64,000 bases of DNA from Jeongeupia naejangsanensis (GTDB lineage: Bacteria > Pseudomonadota > Gammaproteobacteria > Burkholderiales > Chitinibacteraceae). The DNA lies in contig NZ_JAESND010000001.1 of assembly GCF_016865585.1 (NCBI RefSeq), positions 310,001-374,000 of the forward strand, written 5' to 3'. A program made the position numbers and the translations under genes. The notes beneath the pieces were generated by a model. The model was given only the letters and a program-made list of their open reading frames with translations. It had not been told where the DNA came from and did no database searches. How positions within the stretch are numbered: position 1 is the stretch's first letter; each line of letters opens with the position of its first letter. This document shows, in pieces, positions 1-8,514 of the stretch.

Positions 1-1
1 G

Positions 2-1198
2 GTCGCCGGGCGTGAACACAGCCTGCACGAGGGCGTGCCGCTGGATGGCCCGAGCAAGGGCCAGGCAGTCGGCCGGCTGTTCCTGCAGACCGAAGCCATC
101 ACCAGCGTCCTGCCGTCGCAACTGCCGATGGGCAAGGCCGACAACCAGATCCTCGGCGTCGTGCACCACCTGCAGCAGATGCAGCCCAAGCGCCATGTCA
201 TCCTCGTGTCGAAAGACATCAACATGCGCATCAAGGCCCGCACGATGGGGCTGGCGGCCGAGGACTACTTCAACGACAAGGTACTCGAGGATACCGACCT
301 CCTCTACACCGGCATGCGCGAGATCGACCAGGCGTTCTGGGAGAAAAACGGCAAGGATCTGCAGAGCTGGCAGGAAGGCGGCCGCAGCTACTGGCGGATC
401 AAGGGCCCGGACGTCATCGACCTCTATCCGAATCAGCTGCTGTACCAGCAGGGCGAGACGCCGTTCATTGCCCGCGTTGCCGAGATCGACGGCAAGAGCG
501 CGCTGATCGTCAGCCTCAAGGATTACTCGCACCAGAAGAACGCCATCTGGGGCATTCTGGCGCGCAACCGCGAACAGAACTTCGCGCTCAACCTGCTGAT
601 GGACCCGGAGATCGATTTCATCTCGCTGCTCGGTCAGGCCGGCACCGGCAAGACCTTGCTGACGCTGGCGGCAAGCCTCGCGCAGACGCTGGAAACCAAG
701 ATCTACAGCGAGATCATCATGACCCGGGTCACCGTGCCGGTCGGCGAGGACATCGGCTTTTTGCCGGGGACCGAAGAGGAAAAGATGCAGCCGTGGATGG
801 GCGCGCTCGAGGACAACCTCGACGTGCTGAACCAGACCGACGCCGAAGCCGGTGACTGGGGCCGTGCCGCGACGCGCGATCTGATCCGGTCGCGCATCAA
901 GGTCAAGTCGCTCAACTTCATGCGCGGCCGCACCTTCCTCAACAAGTTCCTGATCATCGACGAAGCGCAGAACCTGACGCCCAAGCAGATGAAGACGCTG
1001 ATCACACGTGCCGGCCCCGGCACCAAGGTCGTGTGTCTGGGCAACGTCAGCCAGATCGACACACCCTACCTGACCGAGGGCTCGTCCGGGCTGACCTACG
1101 TCGTCGACCGCTTCAAGGGCTGGAACCACTCGGGCCACATCACGCTGCAGCGCGGCGAGCGCTCGCGGCTGGCCGACTACGCCGCCGAAACGCTCTAG
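2..1198 (+). CDS. PhoH-family PIN-ATPase, 5' truncated by window edge
   Basis: The open frame runs in from the window edge, so the N-terminus is missing and the internal GTG at 35 is unlikely to be the start. The visible part starts within a PIN-type nuclease domain and continues into a PhoH P-loop ATPase. The Walker A motif GQAGTGKT lies at nt 632-655 and a Walker B LIIDEAQN follows near nt 950-970, then the QMKTLITR and GERSRLADYAAE segments typical of PhoH C-termini. Family members with this PIN-PhoH order are putative RNA-acting ATPase/nucleases of the stress response; the exact role is not well defined. About 398 residues are visible of an expected 450 or so. A stem-loop follows the stop. 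Confidence 0.9.
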   Translation, partial: VAGREHSLHEGVPLDGPSKGQAVGRLFLQTEAITSVLPSQLPMGKADNQILGVVHHLQQMQPKRHVILVSKDINMRIKARTMGLAAEDYFNDKVLEDTDLLYTGMREIDQAFWEKNGKDLQSWQEGGRSYWRIKGPDVIDLYPNQLLYQQGETPFIARVAEIDGKSALIVSLKDYSHQKNAIWGILARNREQNFALNLLMDPEIDFISLLGQAGTGKTLLTLAASLAQTLETKIYSEIIMTRVTVPVGEDIGFLPGTEEEKMQPWMGALEDNLDVLNQTDAEAGDWGRAATRDLIRSRIKVKSLNFMRGRTFLNKFLIIDEAQNLTPKQMKTLITRAGPGTKVVCLGNVSQIDTPYLTEGSSGLTYVVDRFKGWNHSGHITLQRGERSRLADYAAETL

Positions 1199-1212
1199 GC
1201 CAACGCCGAACG

Positions 1213-1244
1213 GCACAACGCGGGCAAATCCGCCCGCGTTGTGC
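1213..1244 (+). terminator. Stem-loop after phoH
   Basis: A perfect 13-bp stem (GCACAACGCGGGC at 1213-1225 against its complement at 1232-1244) with a 6-nt loop lies 15 nt after the phoH stop. There is no U-run after it, so it may be a weak intrinsic terminator or a 3'-end stabilising hairpin. Confidence 0.5.
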
Positions 1245-1386
1245 GCTTCCCACGAAGCAATCACAATGCAATCCGCAACTGCCGTTGCCACAGTGGCCCC
1301 GCCAAGCCGATTCGCTCCCGCCGTATTCAATCGCCTGCGACGCACGCCCGCTGCGCCGATCGCTCCCCGCCGACCTGGATCACCCG

Positions 1387-1926
1387 ATGACGCAGAATCT
1401 GCGCAACCTGCACATTGCAACCGAACGCCTGAACCTGCGTGCCTTTACCCTCGATGACGTCGATGCACTGCATGCGCTGACGCTTCAGCCCGAAATCACC
1501 GACATTCTCAACGACTGGGCCATGAGCCAAGAGCAATGCACACAATGGCTAACGTGGCACTGCAAGCGTTACGACGACTTCAACCCTGCCCAGCCTGCCC
1601 TGCCGCTCGCCATCTGCTTACCCGCGGGAGAGATGATCGGCTGGCTGGGCATCTGGCCCAAACCCAGCGTCAAGGTTGATTGGCCGGAAATGGCTTACGC
1701 AATCTCGCGCGACCATCGGGGTCAGGGATACGTCAGTGAAGCAGTGCGCGCCGCCAGCAACTGGCTGTTCGAGTGCGGCCCGCTTCCTGCGTTGATGGCA
1801 ATCGCCAAGCCAGAGCACGAGCCTTCGCGCCGGGTGCTGCTGCGCAGCGGCTTCACTCAGCAAGGCACGGTCGAATGCGCGGACGACGGCACGTTCGACT
1901 ACTTCGTACTCGCTCGTCCCGCGTAA
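1387..1926 (+). CDS. GNAT family N-acetyltransferase (RimJ/RimL-like)
   Basis: A 179-residue protein starting at the ATG at 1387; the frame is open upstream, but the upstream part does not resemble a protein. It opens with IATERLNLRAFTLDD, the usual first strand and helix of RimJ/RimL-type acetyltransferases. It carries the acetyl-CoA-binding motif A as RGQGYVSEAV around residues 107-116, followed by the late GNAT segment PSRRVLLRSGF. Such enzymes move an acetyl group from acetyl-CoA to an amine on a protein N-terminus or small molecule; the substrate cannot be told from sequence. It is a single gene between two stem-loops, so probably monocistronic. Confidence 0.82.
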   Translation: MTQNLRNLHIATERLNLRAFTLDDVDALHALTLQPEITDILNDWAMSQEQCTQWLTWHCKRYDDFNPAQPALPLAICLPAGEMIGWLGIWPKPSVKVDWPEMAYAISRDHRGQGYVSEAVRAASNWLFECGPLPALMAIAKPEHEPSRRVLLRSGFTQQGTVECADDGTFDYFVLARPA

Positions 1927-1948
1927 AAATCAGCAAATGCTGTTGCAC

Positions 1949-1972
1949 GGGCCGGCGCTGCCGGTCCTTTTT
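1949..1972 (+). terminator. Intrinsic terminator of the GNAT gene
   Basis: GGGCCGGC (1949-1956) pairs with GCCGGTCC (1960-1967) around a 3-nt loop, with one G-U pair, and is followed directly by TTTTT. It lies 22 nt after the acetyltransferase stop and is a standard Rho-independent terminator. Confidence 0.75.
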
Positions 1973-2041
1973 GCGTTCCGGGCTTTGAATCGGAGCGGCT
2001 TTTGGTTATGGTCGGCGGTCCAAGCAACGGCAAAGCACATC

Positions 2042-2803
2042 ATGACCACGATTGCGGTCTTCAACCAGAAGGGCGGCGTCGGCAAGACGACCGTCACGGC
2101 CAACCTTGCCGCCGCCATGGCGCAGAACGGCACTGCGCCGCTGGTGATCGACCTCGACCCGCAGGCCCACCTGAGTCACTACTGGGGTTTCGGTGCTGCG
2201 CCTGGCCCGACGATCCACGACTTCTTCCGCGGTGTGGCAGCACTGTCCGATCTGGTCCGGCCGTTGCCGAACGGCATCGACTTCATTCCGTCCGAACTGG
2301 CGCTGTCGAAAGTCGACGCCCAGCTCACCCGTCACCGTGACCACCTGTGGCGGCTCCAGCTCGGGCTGACCGCCGAGATGCTGGCCGATCACGCGCCGGT
2401 GCTGATCGATTGTGGCCCGATGCTCGGCGTACTGGGCTTCTCCGCCCTGCTCGCTGCCGACCTCGTACTGGTGCCGGTTTCTCCCGAAACACTGGCGCTG
2501 CACGGAGCACGCATGAGCGCCCGCACGCTGGCCGGTCTGGAACGCCTGCTGCCACGCAAGCCGCGCCGCTACCTGCTCAACCGCTACCAGAGCGGCAACA
2601 TCAGCAGCGAACACGCCTTGCGGCAGCTGCGCCACGACTATCCCGGCGAAGTCCTCGGTGCGACGATTCGCCCTGCCGAACTGTACGAAGCGGCGGTGAT
2701 CCGCCACGCCGACGTATTCTCGCTCGACCCGGACAGCGATGCCGCGCAGGACATGGCCTTGCTGCTCGACGAACTGATCGAAACCGGCCTGATCGCACTC
2801 TGA
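2042..2803 (+). CDS. ParA/MinD-type P-loop ATPase, orphan
   Basis: A 253-residue protein starting at the ATG at 2042. The deviant Walker A motif KGGVGKTT sits at residues 10-17, right after the first strand. The second ParA motif VIDLDPQAHLSHY and a later VLIDCGPMLG (Walker B-like) follow. This is the ParA/Soj fold, whose members use ATP-dependent dimerisation on DNA or membranes to position cargo such as DNA, plasmids or protein complexes. No parB lies next to it, so it is not a typical chromosome-partition locus; it may position some other cargo. Upstream ATG-like codons exist in the same frame (1937) but would overlap the preceding terminator. Confidence 0.85.
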   Translation: MTTIAVFNQKGGVGKTTVTANLAAAMAQNGTAPLVIDLDPQAHLSHYWGFGAAPGPTIHDFFRGVAALSDLVRPLPNGIDFIPSELALSKVDAQLTRHRDHLWRLQLGLTAEMLADHAPVLIDCGPMLGVLGFSALLAADLVLVPVSPETLALHGARMSARTLAGLERLLPRKPRRYLLNRYQSGNISSEHALRQLRHDYPGEVLGATIRPAELYEAAVIRHADVFSLDPDSDAAQDMALLLDELIETGLIAL

Positions 2804-2843
2804 CCCGACCGGGATTCCCGGGGCGCGGCCAAACGGGCGCCGA

Positions 2844-3206
2844 CTAGGCCGTCTGATCGACCACGACAAAGTACTTTCGCACCGTCTCGACCACTTCGAA
2901 CCGGCCGGCGAAGCCTGCCGGAATCACGCCGGCTTCCCCCGGGCCGAATTCGGCTACGGCCCCTGTCCCGTCGTGCAACCGGACCCGACCTTCGATCACA
3001 CAGAAAAACTCGTCGCGATTGTCCGCAAAGCGGATGTTCCAGCTTCCGACCTCGCACCCCCAGACACCGCACGACAGCCCTTGTCGCGCGTAATGCTCCC
3101 AGGTCGTCCGCAAGGGATTGCCGTCGACGCGGCGATCCGCGCGCGGATGGTCGTGGCTGGGCGACGTTTCGGCCGTCGTGAACTGGCAGATGGCGGAGTG
3201 ATTCAT
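2844..3206 (-). CDS. Small cupin-domain protein
   Basis: A 120-residue protein. The frame is open further upstream, but the stretch from the ATG at 3206 (MNHSAICQFTT) gives the compact size expected. It shows a single cupin barrel: FCVIEGRVRLHDG (motif 1 end), AEFGPGEAGVIPAGFAGRFEV (motif 2 region) and a final strand RKYFVVVD. The first motif lacks the usual pair of histidines, so metal binding is doubtful. This resembles the cupin_3/DUF861 type, of unknown substrate. It is convergent with the parA gene and has no obvious partner. Confidence 0.75.
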   Translation of the reverse strand: MNHSAICQFTTAETSPSHDHPRADRRVDGNPLRTTWEHYARQGLSCGVWGCEVGSWNIRFADNRDEFFCVIEGRVRLHDGTGAVAEFGPGEAGVIPAGFAGRFEVVETVRKYFVVVDQTA

Positions 3207-3661
3207 GTTCGGTGTCGCATAAAAGCCGAAAGCATAGCCGATTAGGGCGTCGGCAATGGCAAAGGCCATCCGGCAAGCCGTTGGCCATCTCCATGTTTGC
3301 ACCGCGCCAAATCGATGCACGCCGCAGCGCATCCATTCGCCAACACGCCGTATCGCCCCGGACAAGTCCTTGCGACGGCAGTGATTTCAGCATTGGCCAA
3401 ATCGGTGCCAGCCACGCACCGGCAATGTGCAGCCGCAACAATTTCAACCGCTAAGTGCCTGATTTCATTTCCCAATAGAGCATTAACCGGCCGGCATCGC
3501 TAAGGCGTTTCCCCATCAGGAAACATGGCAATAGGATTGCAAAAACACGGCGTGCATGATGATTTTCACCCTGCCAGACGGCAGCGCACATCAACCCCAG
3601 AAAAGCGCAGGCGCCGTATCACCGATCCGGGATCAAGCCGCCTGCCAGATACTCGGAGAGC
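3207..3661. other. Intergenic stretch without a convincing gene
   Basis: About 455 bp between the divergent cupin gene and ansB. Short open frames exist on both strands, but none shows domain-like composition, a convincing ribosome-binding site or a recognised motif. It should hold the two divergent promoters. A GGAGAG ribosome-binding site for ansB is visible just before 3662. Confidence 0.5.
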
Positions 3662-4735
3662 ATGCGGATGTTTGCCACCCTTACCAAGCAAGGCCTTTGT
3701 GCCGCGGCACTGTTTGCCGCCGTATCCGTGCACGCAGCAGACAAACTGCCGAACGTGGTCATCCTGGCCACCGGCGGCACGATTGCCGGCACCGGTGCCA
3801 CCAGCACCACCACGGTCGGCTACACCGCGGCCAAGATCGGCGTCGAGAAGCTGATCGAAGCCGTGCCGGAAATGAAGAAAGTGGCCAACGTCAAAGGCGA
3901 GCAGGTGTTCCAGATCGCCAGCGAAAGCATGACCAACGATCACTGGCTCAAGCTCGCCAAGCGCGTCAACGAGCTGCTGAAGCAGTCGGACGTGGACGGC
4001 ATCGTCATCACCCACGGCACCGACACCATCGAGGAAACCGCCTACTTCCTCAATCTCACGGTCAAGAGCAAGAAACCGGTGATCATCGTCGGCTCGATGC
4101 GTCCGTCGACCGCGATCAGCGCCGACGGCCCGATCAACCTGTACAACGCCGTTGCGACCGCCGGCAGCAAGGACTCGGTCGGCCGCGGCGTGCTGGTGAC
4201 GCTGAACGACGAAATCCAGGGCGCGCGTGACGTCACCAAGACCAATACCATGACCGCCAACACCTTCCGCTCGCCGGAACTGGGCAGCCTCGGCTACATC
4301 GTCTCGGGCAAGCCGATCTTCTACCGCGCCAGCACCCGCAAGAACACGGCCGATACCGAGTTCGACGTCAGCAAGCTCGACAAGCTGCCCGCTGTCGACA
4401 TCGCCTACGGCTCGGCCAATGCCAACACCATCGCCATCGACGCCTTCGCCGCAGCCGGCGACGTCGGCATCGTCTATGCCGGCACCGGCGACGGCAGCCT
4501 GGCCAATACCGTGCGCCCGCGTCTGACCGAACTGCGCAAGCAAGGCCTGCAGATCGTCCGCTCCTCGCGCGTCGGCAACGGCCCGACCATCCGCAACGGC
4601 GAAAACAACGATGACGAAACCGACTTCGTCGTCTCGGACACGCTCAGCCCGCAAAAGGCCCGCATCCTGCTGATGCTGGCACTGACAAAGACGAAGGACA
4701 CCAAGGAAATCCAGCGGATGTTCTACACCTACTGA
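3662..4735 (+). CDS. ansB: Type II (periplasmic) L-asparaginase
   Basis: A 357-residue enzyme that hydrolyses asparagine to aspartate and ammonia. Residues 1-25 form a Sec signal peptide (basic start, hydrophobic core, VHA-A cleavage site), which places the enzyme in the periplasm as in AnsB. Both catalytic motifs are intact: ATGGTIAG with the nucleophile T40, and HGTDT with T120/D121 of the second triad. GSMRPSTAISADGP follows as in the family. The start at 3662 is preceded by GGAGAG; the ATG at 3668 is an alternative. It is probably monocistronic, since a strong terminator follows. Confidence 0.95.
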   Translation: MRMFATLTKQGLCAAALFAAVSVHAADKLPNVVILATGGTIAGTGATSTTTVGYTAAKIGVEKLIEAVPEMKKVANVKGEQVFQIASESMTNDHWLKLAKRVNELLKQSDVDGIVITHGTDTIEETAYFLNLTVKSKKPVIIVGSMRPSTAISADGPINLYNAVATAGSKDSVGRGVLVTLNDEIQGARDVTKTNTMTANTFRSPELGSLGYIVSGKPIFYRASTRKNTADTEFDVSKLDKLPAVDIAYGSANANTIAIDAFAAAGDVGIVYAGTGDGSLANTVRPRLTELRKQGLQIVRSSRVGNGPTIRNGENNDDETDFVVSDTLSPQKARILLMLALTKTKDTKEIQRMFYTY

Positions 4736-4765
4736 AATTACGCGGGACTCCACCGTGCCAGCACG

Positions 4766-4793
4766 AACAAAGCCACCGCAAGGTGGCTTTGTT
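4766..4793 (+). terminator. Intrinsic terminator of ansB
   Basis: A perfect 12-bp stem, AACAAAGCCACC (4766-4777) with its complement (4782-4793) and a GCAA tetraloop, begins 31 nt after the ansB stop. The T-rich right arm (TTTGTTG) acts as the tail. Confidence 0.8.
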
Positions 4794-4882
4794 GTATGTG
4801 CCGGAAGCCACAACCGGATAGCGCCAGACTCGAACGCCAGAGTCCTCTCCTGCAAAGCAACCCACAGTTTGCAAGCAAAAAC

Positions 4883-4903
4883 TTGCATGCCAACAGCATG
4901 CAA
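4883..4903. promoter_or_regulatory. Inverted repeat upstream of the DyP operon
   Basis: TTGCATGC (4883-4890) and GCATGCAA (4896-4903) form perfect 8-bp arms around 5 nt, inside a longer GTTTGCA...TGCAAAC repeat (4867-4905). It lies about 85 bp before the first gene of the unknown-unknown-DyP operon, in its only upstream gap, and looks like a repressor or activator site. The binding protein is not known. Confidence 0.4.
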
Positions 4904-4986
4904 ACTAAGATCGTCAGCGAGAAAATTGAATTATGTAAGACAAACGTAACGTACGTCCGGATCAACGACCACTCCCGAGGGCAGCC

Positions 4987-5649
4987 ATGTCCAACATTGC
5001 CGGCAAAGCCTATGCAATGAACGTAGTAACGCCAATACGCTGGTATACGGTATGGCTCAACAAAGTGATTTTCTGGGCCGCACTTAAAAACCCGTCCACG
5101 CTCAAAGGCCTGATTACCTTGTCGCTGATCCATTACGCGCGCTGGGTGATCATTGGCCGCAACCAGTTTCCGCATGTCCACCCCAGCCAGCCGAAAGAAG
5201 ACCTCAAGTACGCATACATGCTGTTCTTCAGCAATTTCAACGGCAGTTGGGATCAGTATGTCGACTCGTTCACCTTTGCCATTCCCAGCGGACTGGACAT
5301 GTTCTGGAAATGGAACATCCGTTATCCCAAATCGGTCGCGCTGACGCCGTTCCATAAATACATCCGCTACAACCAGCTCGACACGCTGCACTACTACAAC
5401 GCTTATCCGCTCGCCACGTCCAATGACGTGAAATCGGCCCGCATCGTCAAGGCCAAACTGCTGGATTTCGACAGTACCACCCGCGAAAGCAGTGACGACG
5501 AATTCGCCCGGCAATACCGCAAGCTGCTGCGGGACCTGCAGCACGACCTGGGCGATATGTACCCCACACCCATCGTCAGCATGTCGGCCTATCAGGTCGA
5601 GCGGCGCCAGCGCTGGCATGACGGCCAACTCGACGGGAGCAAGCACTGA
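4987..5649 (+). CDS. Uncharacterised protein 1 of a DyP-peroxidase operon
   Basis: A 220-residue soluble protein of unrecognised family. It begins SNIAGKAYAMNVVTPI, closely matched by the start of the next gene product. The central part HYARWVIIG...YMLFFSNFNGSWDQYVDSF can be aligned by eye with RYFVLDN...YLVFSANVHVGPSGNIAPYL of its neighbour, so the two look like diverged paralogues with an alpha/beta, ferredoxin-like pattern. Its stop overlaps the neighbour's ATG (ATGGG at 5649). It has no signal peptide or clear membrane segment, although residues 24-57 are fairly hydrophobic. Co-transcription with the DyP peroxidase points to a role with that enzyme; this is inference. Confidence 0.75.
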   Translation: MSNIAGKAYAMNVVTPIRWYTVWLNKVIFWAALKNPSTLKGLITLSLIHYARWVIIGRNQFPHVHPSQPKEDLKYAYMLFFSNFNGSWDQYVDSFTFAIPSGLDMFWKWNIRYPKSVALTPFHKYIRYNQLDTLHYYNAYPLATSNDVKSARIVKAKLLDFDSTTRESSDDEFARQYRKLLRDLQHDLGDMYPTPIVSMSAYQVERRQRWHDGQLDGSKH

Positions 5650-6353
5650 TGGGCAATCTCAGTGGCAACGCCTATGCACTGACGGTACTTTCGCCGATCA
5701 GGCCCGGTATCGTCGCGGACGAAGAAATCGCCTATGCAGACAGGGTCCGCAGCATTCTGCTGAGCTGGAATGAGCTGAAAAACAGCCCGATGACAGCGGT
5801 ACCGCAGACCTATCTGTGCCGCTATTTCGTGCTCGACAATCCGTATACCGAATCACTGCCCGGCGGCGGTGCGCTCGACACCATCAGCGACTGGCTGCCA
5901 GTGGTGCCCGACTGGCTGCGGCGCGCCGTCATGCCGGCACACGATCAGCTCAAGTCGCGCTATCTGGTGTTCTCCGCCAATGTCCATGTCGGCCCGTCCG
6001 GCAATATTGCGCCCTATCTGCGCGGCATGTGGCAGGCCATACGTCCGCAGATCGAATCGATCTGGCAGTACTGCTACGGCTTTGACGAGGTCAAGGATGC
6101 CGACGGTTTCGCCACTTATATTCAGCGCTGCGCACTGCCTGCATCGCTGTTTTTTGTCGGCTCCAACGACGAGGCTCTGCCCGAGCAGCTCAAGGCGCTG
6201 TACATCAAGCAGGAGTTCGCCAAGTTCGCCGTCGCCAACCAGGGCCTGCCGACCGCAACCTTGCGGCAGCACTTCCGGGACTTCATGACGCGCATCGCCC
6301 CGCACGAACTGGCCGCCCCCACCTGGGAACCCGGCAAGTACCGACTGCCCTGA
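5649..6353 (+). CDS. Uncharacterised protein 2 of a DyP-peroxidase operon
   Basis: A 234-residue protein of unrecognised family, translationally coupled to the preceding gene. It starts GNLSGNAYALTVLSPIR, matching the neighbour's N-terminus at most positions. It shares a core of a R-aromatic-VLD strand, a YLVFSANVHVG strand, an IAPYLRGMW helix and a FATYIQRC segment followed by FFVGSNDEALPEQLKALY. No signal peptide is visible. It is followed 18 nt later by the DyP gene. Its function is unknown; candidates are a DyP accessory, substrate-delivery or assembly partner, or a degenerate DyP-like domain. Confidence 0.75.
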   Translation: MGNLSGNAYALTVLSPIRPGIVADEEIAYADRVRSILLSWNELKNSPMTAVPQTYLCRYFVLDNPYTESLPGGGALDTISDWLPVVPDWLRRAVMPAHDQLKSRYLVFSANVHVGPSGNIAPYLRGMWQAIRPQIESIWQYCYGFDEVKDADGFATYIQRCALPASLFFVGSNDEALPEQLKALYIKQEFAKFAVANQGLPTATLRQHFRDFMTRIAPHELAAPTWEPGKYRLP

Positions 6354-6371
6354 TCAACAAGGATTGCAAGC

Positions 6372-8003
6372 GTGACCCAACAACTGGATTTGCTGGATAT
6401 TCAGGGCAATGTGCTGCGTGCCTACGGCCGCTTTCGTTATCCGGCCGCCCGCTACGTGTTTTTCAATATCCGTGACGGTGCCCGCGGGCGTGATTTTGTT
6501 GCCGCCCTGACCCGTCGCGTGACCACCGCGGTGCAATGGGGCGAAGGGCCGGACAAACTGCCCGCGCCCGAGTGGACACTGAATGTCGCCTTCGCCTACC
6601 AGGGACTGAAAGAGCTGGATCTGCCGCGCGAGTCGCTGATCGGCTTCTCGCCCGAATTCGTCGCCGGCATGAAAGACCGCCGGGACATCTTGGGCGATGA
6701 CGGCCCGAGCGCCCCCGAACACTGGGACCCGATCTGGCAGCGCAACCGCGAAACGCGCGAGCATGACGTACACATCTTCGTCTCCATCAACGGCCTGATG
6801 CCCCTCCCCAAGGACGCCGACCCCGCCGTGATACACGCTGCAGTACAGGAAGCACAGGCACGCGTCGAGGCCGGTTACCGGTGGCTGCAGGATCAGTTGG
6901 CCGCATGCCAGGGTGGCGTGGTGCAGTTGGGCGGGCATCGCGGCGACGACGGCGATCTGCTTGATTATCAGGACGTGAAGGCCGTGCTGGACAACGGCGT
7001 ACCGACCAGCAAGGAGCACTTCGGCTACACCGACGGGATTGGCGACCCGGTGTTCGAAGGCGTGCCCTACGATGCGGACCGCATCAACGGCCGGGGCAAG
7101 CAACTGGACAACGGCCAGTGGGCGCCGCTGGCGGCCGGCGAGTTCCTGCTCGGCCACACCGACGAAGCGCTGGAATACCCACCCGCCCCCAGCCCGCTGC
7201 TGCTGTCACGCAACGGCACGTACATGATCTACCGCAAGCTGCACGAGAACGTCGGCACGTTCGAAAAGTACCTGGACGAACACGGCGAACGCTATCAGGG
7301 CGGCAAGGAGCTGCTGGCAGCCAAATTCGTCGGCCGCTGGCGCGACAACGGCGCGCCCATCGTCAAGGCCTGGGATGCCGGCAGCAAGCTGCGCTTCGAT
7401 GCCGAGTACAAGGCTGCCGACAGCCACGGCAAGGATCAGCTCCTGAGCAACTTCACCTACGACGAGGACATGAGCGGCGGTCGCTGCCCTTTCAGCGCAC
7501 ACATTCGCCGCATCAACCCGCGCGCCTCGCTTGAGCTCACCCGCGACGAACAGCCCCCGGCCAAAGTCTGCGGCGGATTCAGCGTCAGCAAAGGCGCGTT
7601 CGACACCCCCGGCGCACTCAGCAACCGCCGCCGCATCCTGCGCCGCGGACTGCCCTACGGCGAGGTCAAGGATCGCAGCCGCGACGACGGCAATCACGGC
7701 ATCGTCATCATGATGCTCAATGCCGACATCAACCGGCAGTTCGAATTCGTCCAGCAGCAGTGGATCAATTACGGCAACGACTTCAAGGCCGGCAACGACA
7801 AGGAAATCCTGCTCGGCAACCATAGCCAGAGCGAACACTTCCCCAGCAAGGCCGTACTGCAGGTCGACCCGAACAGCGACGAAGCCCCCTACATCCTGCC
7901 GCGCCTGCCGCGTTTCGTGGAAACACGTGGCGGTGACTACTTCTTCGTACCCAGCCTGACCGCATTGCGCATGATCGCAGCCGGCACGGTGGATCCGACC
8001 TGA
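6372..8003 (+). CDS. Long DyP-type heme peroxidase
   Basis: A 543-residue protein, longer than common bacterial DyPs (about 300-450). The diagnostic GXXDG motif is GYTDG, with the catalytic aspartate at D221, inside EHFGYTDGIGDP. The proximal heme ligand is most likely H377 in PFSAHIRRINP. The distal arginine region is NRRRILRRGLPYG at about 418-430, and IVIMMLNADINRQFEFVQQQW near the C-terminus is the usual last heme-pocket block. The first line, LDIQGNVLRAYG, is typical of the family. It uses peroxide to oxidise dyes, phenolics or unknown compounds. There is no signal peptide, so it is probably cytoplasmic. It is third in an operon with two unknown paralogues. Confidence 0.92.
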   Translation: MTQQLDLLDIQGNVLRAYGRFRYPAARYVFFNIRDGARGRDFVAALTRRVTTAVQWGEGPDKLPAPEWTLNVAFAYQGLKELDLPRESLIGFSPEFVAGMKDRRDILGDDGPSAPEHWDPIWQRNRETREHDVHIFVSINGLMPLPKDADPAVIHAAVQEAQARVEAGYRWLQDQLAACQGGVVQLGGHRGDDGDLLDYQDVKAVLDNGVPTSKEHFGYTDGIGDPVFEGVPYDADRINGRGKQLDNGQWAPLAAGEFLLGHTDEALEYPPAPSPLLLSRNGTYMIYRKLHENVGTFEKYLDEHGERYQGGKELLAAKFVGRWRDNGAPIVKAWDAGSKLRFDAEYKAADSHGKDQLLSNFTYDEDMSGGRCPFSAHIRRINPRASLELTRDEQPPAKVCGGFSVSKGAFDTPGALSNRRRILRRGLPYGEVKDRSRDDGNHGIVIMMLNADINRQFEFVQQQWINYGNDFKAGNDKEILLGNHSQSEHFPSKAVLQVDPNSDEAPYILPRLPRFVETRGGDYFFVPSLTALRMIAAGTVDPT

Positions 8004-8043
8004 GATCCGGCTCGCTGCATCACACGCATACAGCGACGTACCG

Positions 8044-8079
8044 ACAACACCCCCTTCGCCAGTGCGACGGGGGTGTTGT
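8044..8079. terminator. Bidirectional terminator between DyP and hxlR
   Basis: ACAACACCCCC (8044-8054) pairs perfectly with GGGGGTGTTGT (8069-8079). It lies between convergent genes, so it can serve both the DyP operon and the hxlR-type gene. The U-tail is short. Confidence 0.6.
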
Positions 8080-8111
8080 GCATTCAATGGCCTCGTACCG
8101 AAGTTGGTGCT

Positions 8112-8498
8112 TCACTCGCCCTGTTTGCTTGCGGCCTCGGCGCTGCGACGCAGGTTGTCTTCGAGTTCGTCCAGTGCCGCAGCATTGTCCTTGGCCCAGT
8201 CGTACAACGCGCTCAGCGGCTCGACAAACCGGATGCCCAGCGGCGTCAGCGAATACTCGACTTTCGGCGGCACGACGTGAAACACCTCGCGATGCACCAG
8301 ACCGCCGTTTTCCACCTCCCGCAACGTCTGCGTCAGCATTTTTTTCGAGATGCCGGGCAGCGCGCGCTCCAGCTGGCCGGTACGCATCGGGCCGTAGCTC
8401 AGCACCGACAGGACCATCGACGTCCACTTGCCGTTGAGGATGTAGTGGATCCGCCGTTGCGGGCAGTTTTCTCGCAGGATGAAATCCGGTTCAGCCAT
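8112..8498 (-). CDS. HxlR-family winged-helix regulator
   Basis: A 128-residue regulator. The start is set by a GGAGG ribosome-binding site 8 nt before the ATG at 8498; the frame also opens at an upstream TTG, but that codon lies inside the Shine-Dalgarno sequence. NCPQRRIHYILNGKWTSMVL is the first helix with the HxlR-type conserved cysteine and W. The winged helix continues as GPMRTGQLERALPGISKKMLTQTLREVENGGLV. Proteobacterial HxlR proteins often sense electrophiles or quinones through that cysteine. It is divergent from a quinone-reductase/RidA-like pair and the gap holds dyads, so it probably represses that pair and itself. Confidence 0.88.
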   Translation of the reverse strand: MAEPDFILRENCPQRRIHYILNGKWTSMVLSVLSYGPMRTGQLERALPGISKKMLTQTLREVENGGLVHREVFHVVPPKVEYSLTPLGIRFVEPLSALYDWAKDNAAALDELEDNLRRSAEAASKQGE

Positions 8499-8514
8499 CC
8501 GGCATGCCTCCAAA

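Noticed and set aside
2042-2803. parAB partition locus
   Set aside because: Only the ParA-type gene is present; no parB or parS-like repeats nearby.
3242-3475. 77-residue minus-strand frame between the cupin and ansB genes
   Set aside because: No ribosome-binding site, no domain pattern and Cys/Arg-rich composition typical of non-coding GC-rich frames.
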